From positions 62,001 to 126,000 of the forward strand of contig RCAB01000054.1 of the NCBI GenBank assembly GCA_003640385.1: a stretch of 64,000 nt of DNA. The letters run 5' to 3'. Source of the stretch: Setaria digitata (taxonomy: Eukaryota; Nematoda; Chromadorea; Rhabditida; Setariidae). How positions within the stretch are numbered: position 1 is the first letter of the stretch; each line of letters starts with the position of its first letter. Below, one piece after another: positions 13,401 through 23,598 of the stretch. The position numbers and the translations under genes were made by a program. The notes under the pieces were generated by a model. It ran no database searches, was not told the DNA's origin, and saw only the letters and a program-made list of their open reading frames with translations.

Positions 13401-14938
13401 CGTAAATTTGACTTTCGATTCACGACTAAGCTTTCGAACCGATGGTAAACGATTGGTTTCTGATGTTTCCCATTTCACCAGCTGCTCCTAAAATTTAAAA
13501 CAGTTAAAAAACATAGTAAAAAATCTCGGAATTTTTAAGAAAAACTTTATCAAAATTCAATCCAAAGATCTTGAAAAGAAATGACATGTGACAGAACAGA
13601 TATGTCTAAAGTTTTTTTTTTTTTTAATACTATTACTAATCTTTACAAAACGGTAGTCGCCATTAATTAAGACAAAACGGTAAACTTTTCCACCTCCTAA
13701 CCTGGAAGAAAATAATCTATTTACACCTCTCGCTTAACCGAGGAACGTCAAAGAGTAGAACTTAACACCCTTTTATTATCTAGCGAAAGATTAAACTATG
13801 AAACAAAAGCCAGATAAACATAACAGGAGAAGATCATCTAAAGAAACTATAAAAGTGAACTTAATTTAACAATAAAAGCTAAACTCTTTCTCCTTCTTGC
13901 ATGAAATTTGTTTAAATATACATAATTACGGGACACTGTTACTAACCGTAAATAAATGGTATTGTAGCATTACTCTGGATTTATGAAACAAAAATATATG
14001 ACTGGGAAAGAGGTCTCATGAAGGAGTATTATGACAACGCAGATAATGGCACTGTTAATAATGAACAGAAAACTGATAAATTTAAGATAACGAAAAGATA
14101 CATATGTAAACAGGATTCTTGATTTAAGCCATGCTCGGAATGAATATTTCTCATAGCAGTTTTGAAGACACTTAGCTCAGATTCAGGATATCACTCCCTT
14201 CTATATGTTATATAAAAAAATTGCTATACGCTTTACCACTTCTCAATTTCTAATACCCTTAAAAAGTAAAGAAATGAAAAAAGTGAATAAGAGTGCCAGA
14301 ATGATGATGCTTCTCTGCCGAATGCAACAATTACTCGAGCCTTGACCTACTTTAAGATTCAAATTAAATACTGTCTGGTTAGTAAATGCCAGATGTATAC
14401 AGCATTATAACTTTACGCAAGGAAGACGTATTGAAATCAATGGCTAAAAACAAACTTTCTTGTACTATTCAAAATTGGGTTTAACAAACACGAATTTGAG
14501 GATTAATACCTATCAACAGTGAGTTCAAACAGTGTTTCCTGACGTAAATACATCCAGATACGAAACAGGTTATACCTCTGTTAAAATTTAATGAAAATTG
14601 ATAGTAAGTCGTACTAATAGTTCGACTCTCGTACTATATATCCCTTTTGAAGCTTATACCACATTTTTGTAATTGAAGCATATATTACGCGAGGACAGGC
14701 AGTTATAATATCAACAACAATAAAGGAGATGTAAAAAATGAAAATGCAAATGGGGAAAAAATGTGTGAGGAATGTATGTTAAATAATAAATAAAATTTAA
14801 TACTGCTAAAAAATGAAGACAAACTTTTCGTTTCCAGAGGACATTATTGGCCAAAACATTCTTGTTCTGTTGAAGAAAAGCGAAATGGGATGCTTCCAAT
14901 GCGACATCTGAATCCTCTCTCACCATTCCACTATTCAT
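4408..14938 (-). CDS. mel-11: Myosin phosphatase targeting subunit (MYPT, PPP1R12/mel-11 type)
   Basis: Twenty exons, all phase-consistent, give about 984 residues, the usual MYPT length: 14825-14938, 13401-13487, 13028-13147, 12530-12608, 11959-12157, 11602-11715, 11064-11226, 10752-10885, 10575-10634, 10255-10470, 9598-9868, 8813-8976, 7736-7933, 6803-6898, 6450-6582, 6069-6179, 5696-5947, 5416-5583, 4957-5118, 4408-4521. In order: the PP1-docking motif KVKF (13404-13415); ankyrin repeats from 13147 to 10752 (DGLTALHQ, GWTPLHAAA, TALHVAAAKG, GWTPLHAAAHW); a Ser/Thr-rich middle; the inhibitory ROCK-site motif RRSTQGVT across 6804/6582; and a C-terminal coiled coil ending NEALIRVLSKM like vertebrate MYPT1. 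Family role: directs PP1c to phosphorylated myosin light chain. In C. elegans mel-11 controls embryonic elongation. The first exon is the least certain; an alternative 5' exon further upstream is possible. Confidence 0.93.
8849..8875 (-). repeat. In-frame trinucleotide repeat encoding nine threonines in MYPT
   Basis: (GTT)9 on the plus strand reads as eight ACA codons plus ACG in the 8813-8976 exon. It lies in the poorly conserved linker and is a likely length-polymorphic site. Confidence 0.85.
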
Positions 14939-15690
14939 TCGTTCTCTTTATATCAAAACAACAAATATGCAAGCGTCTAGGCAGTTGAAACAACAACAAA
15001 CAGAAGAAAAAGCGATCCAATCCAGACAAAATTGCTTGCAAATATATCCAAAGGGATGATAATGGTTACACATTACGATTCTCAGATGTCATCGAGAATG
15101 TTGTATCGCTCCTTTCTACTGTTTGTCTTCTCTTCTTCACACTTAATGTTACTATTCTTGTTCAGTACCTCAAATTAGCTCCCTGTTAAGGATTAAATCA
15201 AACAATTTACGCAGATCTTATTTCCGATTACAATCACATACATGACGTCTTTTTTTGCACATCACAATGTAACAAGCGATCAATGAAAACCTTTTAATAT
15301 GTTGTATTGAGGGCTTCTATACAGTACTCAATATAACAGCACCATGATATCCCTTTACCGTACCACGACATTCCAATACCAGAATCCTACTATAATACTG
15401 TAGCATTCCTCTCAATAACTTAATATCCCTTAACTATACCTTGGCAACTCAGTCCTGGCATCCCTTGGCTACACATTTCAGTACGCTGACATCTGAGAGT
15501 ACCGTGATCTGACTATTCCGATTCTAATCATACCGTGACAAGACATCTCGATGTCCTGGTATTTCCCGACTGTAGCATGAAATCACAGAGCGCAACATCA
15601 TTCCAACCGCAAGCAGTATTACAATGTTTCATAAATAGCAGAAATTGTATAAAAAAATGGATGCAAGTGGAGTAAAATGACTACAAAAGT
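14939..15690. repeat. Upstream region of MYPT with a degenerate ~20-base repeat
   Basis: There is no coding exon. From about 15340 to 15590 a loosely repeated motif recurs every 17-25 bases: variants of ACCGTGACATCCC such as ACCATGATATCCC, ACCACGACATTCC, ACTGTAGCATTCC, ACCGTGATCTGAC and ACCGTGACAAGACATC. It reads as an old, decayed minisatellite. Confidence 0.5.
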
Positions 15691-15910
15691 TGGTTAATAA
15701 TAGGACGACATTCAGAAGAGCAAAAGAGGACCGCGCGGAGCGGTTGTCGTAATGTCATGTCAAGGGTCCATCTCGACGATCGAGCTGTCAACCACCGACC
15801 AACAACCTCTCTCTCTTCCTCTTCCAAATCATTTCTCTCCCTTCCTCTTCGAGAACTCTTAAATTGTCTCTCTGAACTCCGCCATTTTCTGTACATTCAT
15901 CACAACAGAC
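15691..15910 (-). promoter_or_regulatory. GC-richer segment, possible promoter/5' UTR or alternative first exon of MYPT
   Basis: The segment contrasts with its AT-rich surroundings: it has CpGs (CCGCGCGGAGCGG, CGACGATCGAG) and a pyrimidine-rich CTCTCTCTTCCTCTTCC tract. A 71-codon minus-strand frame starts with an ATG at 15896, but its Arg/Glu-rich product matches no MYPT N-terminus I know. Promoter or upstream exon is inference. Confidence 0.3.
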
Positions 15911-16083
15911 AGATGCAGGTGTAGTTGTAGGCGTAAGTACGTGTTTGTGTATGTATATGGATATGCGTGTATGGCAGTATCCACCGCGTTCTTATTTATA
16001 TTTCCCCTCGCTACGAATTTCCTATCCTACCCGTCGCCCACGTTGTTGACGCTCTCCCTAATTTAATTTAATAAATCGCCGTA

Positions 16084-16390
16084 CAGTCCATCATTCATCA
16101 CTATTATTTACAATTTTCATCACGATCATTATCATTACCACCACTATCATTCTTATTAGTATCTTCATCATTACTACCGCAACTGTTATCACTTTCATTA
16201 TCACCGTTATCACTATCATCATTATCACTATGTATTCATTATCAGCCGTGATCTCCATCCCTAATATTATCAGTACCTCTTTATCACTATAGTTCTCTTA
16301 TTACTGTAATTACCCTTATCACTAATGATACCATAAACTATTTTTATATCACAACTGTCGCTGCTGTTAGTAGTGACTATACAGAAGGGA
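16084..16390. repeat. Imperfect ATC/ATT-rich simple-sequence tract
   Basis: About 300 bases dominated by interspersed TCATTATCAC, TCATCATT and CACTATC units. It is low complexity and non-coding. Confidence 0.75.
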
Positions 16391-16560
16391 TAGGCATATA
16401 AATCGTAAATGGTGGAAATGTTTCAGTTGGAAAGATACTAAGCCAACAGGTGACCGCAATTCCATCGGGCGACTGTACATCCTACCTCCTTCTACTTGTG
16501 AAATTTTCTGAAATACTTAAAAACAAACAAGTTAAACTTCATTACCATCTCATGACGCAG

Positions 16561-16653
16561 TTTGGGACATCCCGAACCCGAACTCCGAGTCCTCCCAATT
16601 CCACTGTGAACATCGACTTCCAGAACAGCCCTTCTTCTACAGACAGCAAATAG
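16561..16653 (+). other. Possible terminal exon of an unidentified plus-strand gene
   Basis: After a GACGCAG acceptor, 30 codons to a stop at 16651 read as a Ser/Thr/Pro-rich peptide (TSRTRTPSPPNSTVNIDF). GC content is higher than in the flanks and the composition looks protein-like. No partner exon was found upstream, so it may be chance. It resembles no family I can name. Confidence 0.2.
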
Positions 16654-16659
16654 TTTTGA

Positions 16660-19057
16660 CTGAAAAAGCTCGCTTTGCAACTCTTACTTCTCCCAATGTA
16701 TTAATCAATTAATTAGCTCCTATCTCATTCTCCTTCTTATCTCTTTCACTTCCTTTTCTTATACTCTCATCTAGCCCATCTTCCACTTCCTTATTTATTC
16801 CACTTTTATTTAATTATCTGTCCCACTTCTTCCCATCTTCCTTTACTCTATCCTCATTTTTACTCATCTGCTGTTCTCAGTACACTTCTCCTCTCTTTCG
16901 AATGATTGCTGTTACTCTGATCAGTGGAGTGGTGAGTTGAGAAAATTCAGGAAAATTAAGGGAAAGTTCAAGTGTTTAACCTGACTGACTGCAGACTTCA
17001 AAGCATTAACAACAAAACAATGAACTGGAATAGCCTTGCTGTAAAGCATTCTTCACCCAAAATATCGATCCAACAAAACTTTACGGGTTTAGTCATCATT
17101 ATTGCTGTTAGGTGAAATCAGATTTCTGGCTTATCCTAGACACGTTTTATATATGTGCTTTAAAAGCATTTCTATAACGAACGTTAATGATTAACCGAAG
17201 AGCAGAACATTCGTACCCCAATGGCAATATATTAAATTTGCAAAGAGCAAATGACTTTCTCAACATCTTTTTTTCAACTCACCTATAGTAATTCTACACA
17301 TCCAACGCATCATTATCAGTAAAAATAGTGATAACAGTAAGAAGCAAATTGAAATGGCTTGTTTATCAATTTTTAGCTTTTTCCTAAGGTATAATTTCAT
17401 CACATTTTAATTTGAATCATTGAAATAACGATGCAGGTCTCTCTGTCTAAGTGATAGTAGTTTTAAAATGTCTAACAGACAGACGCATTAATTTTTTTTG
17501 CTTCTGATAATCACAACACAATTGATAAATAATATGACAGTTATCAGGGAACTGATAAGAAAAGGAAATGAAGGGGAAAATTTGATGGAGGAAGCAGTGT
17601 TTGATTAAAAAATGCTCCTTTTGAAGTGATTTCAACGAGAGATGCTACTGTCAACAAACATATCGTTCTGCTCCGTAGGACAGGTTCTCGAGTATCTGAA
17701 AACATAGGCCACTCAGCTACTTCACTCCGGTAGCTCGATGTTTTTCTTAAGCAAATTGAAAAATGTGACAGTGAGGGAAATGGAGTGAAATCTGAGACAG
17801 CGGAGCTGATTGGGGCAGTGAAGTTCTCGAATTTTACTGATTTCTTAATGAATGCTAATTACGTCGCCCTGTTTAGTTGTTTATAAAAAAAAAAAAAAAA
17901 TGAAATTTCAAGTCTCTTTCAGTCTAAATTTGTATAATACTGTGATGATATTTGCGAAAAAGAAGAATGGATCAAGAGAAGTTGAAAGAAAAATCCATCT
18001 GAAGGAGGGTAAATGAGTGTGGAAAATCTCTTCCCAGATGAAAAGTTTAGTTCAGAATTTAATTTCATATCATTCAGTGAGTTATCCTTGGCATTGATAA
18101 CACAATTTTTGCAAATTCATGCGCATACAGAGGAAGGAAAAGTTGTGAGCGAAATTTCAGAAACTTTTCCAAATGCATTTTCATTTCCACTTGAGATTCT
18201 TTGTTTGTGATTGATTAATTTTACATTTCAATAATCTAATCAGTCTTTATTGGAATGTATTATCTTCGGAATACTTAAGACAGTAATGGGTGCTAACGGA
18301 AAATTGTTTTGCTGATAATCAACAGTTCACTATCACTAATTTTAGCATTCTATCTGTGTAGATCTAAACAAACTGATAGGAATAAAGCAAAATTAGTAGA
18401 AGACATTATAAGACAAGACAAGAAATTAATCGACAGTAATTATAAAAATATTTTGTCGACCAAGGAACTGAACAGAAGCGCACTTTCTCACTTCGCTCTA
18501 TTTAGATAATTCGGAAATTTCGTTTGCAATGTTTTGACGTGCTTGTACCTCGAATCGTTCCCTTAGCTCTCGAGTGGCGTAAATGTTCGGAATTCGCATA
18601 AATAATTTTAAAACCTGAAGAATATACTAACAGAGAGATTTCGTATTGCTTTAGAAAGCAGCAAATGTTTGTCAGACAAAACTCTTCCTCTGTTTAGTTT
18701 ATATTTGAAATGCTTCTGGAAGCATTTCAAATTCATTTTATGAGCCATAAAATGGACACTTAAATCTGGCCACCAGCATCACCACAGATACTAAGAAAGA
18801 GGGAGCAGCAGGATTTTATAAAGTAACTTTCGATGAAAATTACAATTAAACTAAACATCATTAAAAAGGCCAAGGACACATATACCATAGTTCATGTTGC
18901 AGTTTTCTAATATTTGATAAGAATTTTTGAGCAGAAACATGAAAAGTTTTTGTTGTTGAATCATTCCTATTGAAGGACAACGGCAGGCAATTTGCAAAAT
19001 TGAAGAAATACTTTTGCTAGAGTGAATTCATTTTGTACCATTTAAAGGACTTTATAC
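16660..19057. other. Gene-poor stretch downstream of the HD gene
   Basis: No exon is supported by similarity. It may hold the last exon(s) of the minus-strand HD-domain gene around 18880-19030, where a short open frame follows an acceptor, but I could not confirm one. The rest is AT-rich with homopolymer runs (for example poly-A at 17886-17900). Confidence 0.35.
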
Positions 19058-21016
19058 CTTGATAAAATGGAATGAACAAACTGAGAATGAAAAGTTATTA
19101 GCTGAAATGCAGTAGTGATTTGATAATAGTCAAGAAAATTCATTTCCACTTTCTGCCGAACTTCTGATGGCTAGCTAAGTTCGAACTATAAAACATCTCT
19201 CAACTATTCAAAAAAAGAATTCCTAAGTGTAAATTGCAGAAGTTTACTGATTTCTGCCTCTCTCAGTGTATTAGGATCATGCCAACAGTTTAGGAGAATA
19301 ACTAATAAAAAAAAAGGAAAGTAAACCTTCAATCTCTGTTGGCGGTATTCCTCGTCATTCAGATGACTATACTCTTTCCTAATATTCTGCCTATGTTTGT
19401 TGTATTCGTTCTGACCGACACCCAAGAAAGCAATATCGAAATCCAACAGAAAATGAATATCCAGTTTCCCGTAAGTGTCGGGAATCAAATGGGCATCGGT
19501 GCAGTGTTTCCCACTTTCGAGAAGCAACCCTGTCGTATAACTTTCCTGAATTCAGTCATTTAGTGCATTTAAAAAGTGATTTCTACAATAAAGTCGACAT
19601 GACTATTTTCCGGAAATTCTGGATCAGGTAATTCTGTCGTTTAGTTCTTAGTACAGTTTCCAAAAGCTGTAATTATTACTCCATTCTCATAAATTAATAT
19701 CTTGGATTCTGTCAGGGAAATTGTTTCGTTATTGGACCGAAGAGAAGGAAAGTTGCTCAATTCTGTAACGAAACAAGAGGAACAATGTTAAGCTTGCTCT
19801 AATATATTTCCCCGAGGATTCCTGACACCCACTCAGAATCTCTAATTTGAAAGCCTCCGCTCTGAGAGGTACCAATCCTTTTTTCCGGTTGCTTCTCGTT
19901 ATACGGAAATTTTACCAAGTGAAATGATGCTTCTGACAAGAATTGTCGTAACTGTTCAGCACTTTCCTCTGCATTTTTGCTACCACTGCAATGTGAACAC
20001 TGCCCTGATATATTTTAATTAATATCTTAGCATCTTAATTAGTATCAGGTTGCAGTGATTAAGCAGGATTCTTCATGAATTTCTCATCTTAATTACTTAG
20101 AAATGAACTAACTTGTAATTTACCGTCACTCCTGAATCCTTCGCAGACGTCTACCTCAACAGTTTTTCTCTTAGGATATTCGCTACCACTCTCATCGCCC
20201 AAATCAGCAAGTCAGATTTCGGATGCGAAGTTTCAGATTCACGATGAGACATCATGAATTTTGTAGCAGAAATGATATCATCAATGGAACGAACATTCTA
20301 TCTGTCTAGTAACCATCCTAATTTCCCGTATCGCTCTTCTCGAATATCGCTCATTCATACTGCCAATTTATTACTCCCCTTATCATTTATCAATGATAAA
20401 AGCATGGATAAGACATACTGTAAAAAGAATATGGCGAATGCAGTAGCGATTTGTTCTTGCAGTTTGTGTTTATATTCATCGAAAAGTAGAAACATGTCAT
20501 TCAGATGCTTGAAGCTATGAAATGGACGTTCTCTGTAACTGTCCGCCAGTTGTTTCCACCATTTTTCCTGAATTTGGAAATTATCAGGAGGATATCAGTT
20601 CATATCAAATGGGAATGACTTCACTTTAACAAGTTTCCTGACCGCAATAAATTGTCTAGACCATTTTCACATGTACATAGAATAAAACTTACTTTACCTT
20701 AAAAAAAAAACAAATAATTTATCTAATAAATAATAATAATAACCTTCAGGTCAGATGCAAAAGCTGATGTGATATTATTCCATCGTTTGAGTAAAGCAAC
20801 CTCATAATTTGCAGCTGCATCATTCATTTTTGAGAAGTTAGTTTGTAGCCTAGTGAGTTCGCAGTCTACAGCCAAAGAACATTCGGTCATATTGACTTTC
20901 ACTGGGCTCATTTCTCCACAGAGTGTTCTTTCAACTCCCAATTCAGTTATTCCACCACTTTTTTTTTTTTTTTTATTGTGAGGATTAGCACTGCAAAACT
21001 TACTACAAAATGACAT
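19058..21016 (-). CDS. HD-superfamily predicted metal-dependent phosphohydrolase (COG4339-like)
   Basis: Exons 20744-21016, 20419-20567, 20314-20349, 19916-19985 and 19327-19545 join in phase; 19058-19080 is a tentative continuation. The N-terminal part reads LLKRWNNITSAF. It is followed by the first metal-ligand region (RPFHSFKHLNDMF), an HD pair formed where the 20419 exon joins the small 20314-20349 exon (FFLHDI), the NEE-like NAEESAEQL, then LLDFDIAFLG and QNIRKEYSHLNDEEYRQQRL. This order is characteristic of the COG4339 group of uncharacterised HD hydrolases. Substrate unknown. The start could be 21016 or the ATG at 20911. The C-terminal exon(s) after 19327 are unresolved. The group is best known from bacteria and fungi, so its presence in a worm is notable. 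The 36-base exon rests on phase and motif only. Confidence 0.68.
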
Positions 21017-21182
21017 ATTTGACCAGCAATCAATTTATATCAAAATAATAAGATAGTATTAAGTGGCGAGTCACTTGTGTTAAATTAAAACTTTCAAAAA
21101 AAAAATGCATTTTAAATTAACTTAAATTTCATTTGTTTTTAAATTTATAAATTATTGAGTTAGTGATCAAATAAAGCATCTT

Positions 21183-21991
21183 TTAGACTTTTTCCTGCAC
21201 TCTTCGGATTTCATTTCCTTCCTTCACGAAATCATTATCATACCACTTATTCTCTTGTTTACAAACTAAAAAGATAAAACTCACCACTCCACAGTGGCAT
21301 TTGCTTGGCATTATCTTCTTCAGTTATTAATTAGGTTTGCATTGCACTGCTTTCTGACAAGGAAATTATCAAATTCCTTAAATTTTTTTTTTCTGGATAA
21401 CAAACAGAGTGAGAGGAGGGCAAACAACAGACACATGCTTATGTACAACTAAAAAGTCACTAGGTCAACTGTACAGGTTAGTTTTGAAAAACCATTTGAT
21501 ATTTCATTTCACAGCACTGATAAAGTGATGATAATTGCTATTTAAATCAAAACCTTTTATGAGTGATAGCTTAGAAAAGGCAAAGGGAAAAATTTCTAAC
21601 CAAAGCAGAAAAAAGTGGCGATGAATGTGAAATGAGGAATGTAATGATAACAGTTTTTTTGAGTCCATTAATGTCTCTGAAAATATTAATTACTGCTTTA
21701 TCTGCAGATTAGAAATATCTGATAGCATCATGAATCTGTTTTCTGAAAGCAGTCTTGCTGTTTTTTAAACATTTAAAATACAAATTTAAAGCTCTGAAGA
21801 TTACACTTTACAATTTCTCAGAAAATTTTACGATTCACATTGATTTCACTTAAATCAAAAATTTTATAGGATAAATCTTGAAGTAATACTTCTTTGTAAT
21901 GATTTTTCCAAGCTGCAAATTTCCATCCATGAGTTTTATTCGAAACTGAGCAACCGACTGATAATCGTTGTCATTTTGCTTATCACTATCA
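21183..21991 (-). other. Orphan exons of an unidentified minus-strand gene
   Basis: Candidate exons are 21890-21991 (AQFRIKLMDGNLQLGKI), 21285-21317 (NAKQMPLWS) and 21183-21265 (ENKWYDNDFVKEGNEIRRVQ, ending in a stop at 21183). The last two join in phase; the link from the first is not established. The FRIKLMDG stretch resembles the start of UBX-type ubiquitin-like domains, but this is too short to assign. No further exons were found upstream to 23.6 kb. Confidence 0.3.
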
Positions 21992-21999
21992 CTGCAAAG

Positions 22000-23598
22000 T
22001 TTTCAATAAATACGATTTTAAATATATTAAGGCTGATAGTATCAACTTCAAATAAAGTAAAAAATTCGTGAGAGAATAATCCATAGCATCATATTTCATT
22101 TTTCAATCAAAAATATTTTCACAGTTTGAATATCGTGCTAAAAGTGCAATTGTTTCCGGAAATTTGCAAAAAGGTTTCTTTATTTAAACTGAAATTAATT
22201 AGATTAATCTTACTAATTTTCACTTACGAAATATTCTGTCATTATTTTATTACTAAAACTGTTTTACCGTCCCAAAATCTTCGAAATCATTTTTATTTGT
22301 CCTCATCTTTATTGTATGGACAATGACAATATGGTAAAAACGATCAAATCCATAAATTCTAAAATGCTCGAAAGAATTCTAATTAAAACTAAAATTCAAA
22401 TCATGAATTTTTATCGACTTTTGATTCCAAAACTTTTCTAAACAGAACTCAACATTTTCTTAGAAGTATTCTTTCTCAGTCTATCCACACCTAGTGGTTT
22501 GCAATTTTTCACTGAGGGATTTTTTATTTTATTTTATTTTATTTTTTGCATTCTTTAATCGTGTTTTAGCTACAGTAGTAGTTCGGGAGCTAAATTTTGT
22601 TCGAAATTAATTACATCGATTTTCTCCCAACATTATCGGAATTAATTTATCTTGCCTAGATTGTTGACAAATCCTTCTTATCTAATTTATTCATTTATAT
22701 CCATTTCAATCCAAACTGACACTTGGAATCAAACGGGTGCTGCCTATCATAGTTACCTGTTCAACCTTATTAACATTTTAACAAATATTTTTTGTTTGTC
22801 ATCAGATTTGATCAAATTTGCAAGAATGGATTGGCTTCGTATTTAAATGCGACACATATAATTTGTTATCAGAGCTGTGGTTTAATGATAAACAGACTTG
22901 GAATGATATGATAAGATCGATGATTGCAATAAATATAGCTGAAATAGTAATAATGACTGATAGAGAATGGGAGACATCTGTGTATACTAAATAGAAAATA
23001 ATTGAAGATAACTAGCTCTTAGATTCTTTTCTGTCTAAAATTCTAACATTACATTCAATTTCCTAAAAGATACTCTAATGACTAAAAGCTCTGCGACTAC
23101 ATCAATACTATAATCACTAAATCTGTCTAAGGAAACTATTAGTTTCAATCTAACCTAATCTATAAGTGAGTTTGTTTTCGAGATAACAACGCAAAATGGA
23201 AATTTGTGAAAGCATTTTCGTCGAAGTTGCCAAAAGTCTTAATCACAAAAATCAGAACAAATTCAAGCTCAGTTTCACTTTATTTCTCACTTCATTATTT
23301 TTTCGAAATAATCTGAAAATTGTTAATTGCAAACCATTAAGTACAATCAGTGATAGTCCGTAGAAGAAACGCGTAAGTACACGTATATTTCTAAAGCATG
23401 TGCACACATCCACACTGATATAAATCACACAATCAAGCGTGCAACACGTAACTCGCTCGAAGTTTTGCGTGTTCGAAAGAAGTGTTCATAAATTGTCACT
23501 GCTTCCACTCCACTTAAGCTTAACTGATCAGTGATCATACAGATCATTCGGTAACTCATTTCTAGCTATTTCGATCCGGAAAAAGCTACGCTCAGACA
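22000..23598. other. Intergenic, AT-rich; likely upstream region of the K2P gene
   Basis: No supported exon. It contains a (TTTTA)n tract near 22520-22546. This is where a promoter of the K2P channel would be expected, but I recognise no specific element. Confidence 0.4.

Noticed and set aside
15681..15896. Minus-strand frame with an Arg/Glu-rich product starting MYRKWRSSERQ
   Set aside because: It resembles no MYPT N-terminus. Kept only as a possible promoter/UTR segment.
19302..19326. A 25-base intron after RQQRL in the HD gene (donor AAG/GTTTAC, acceptor TATTAG)
   Set aside because: Too short for spliceosomal removal. The downstream frame shows no similarity to the family's C-terminus.
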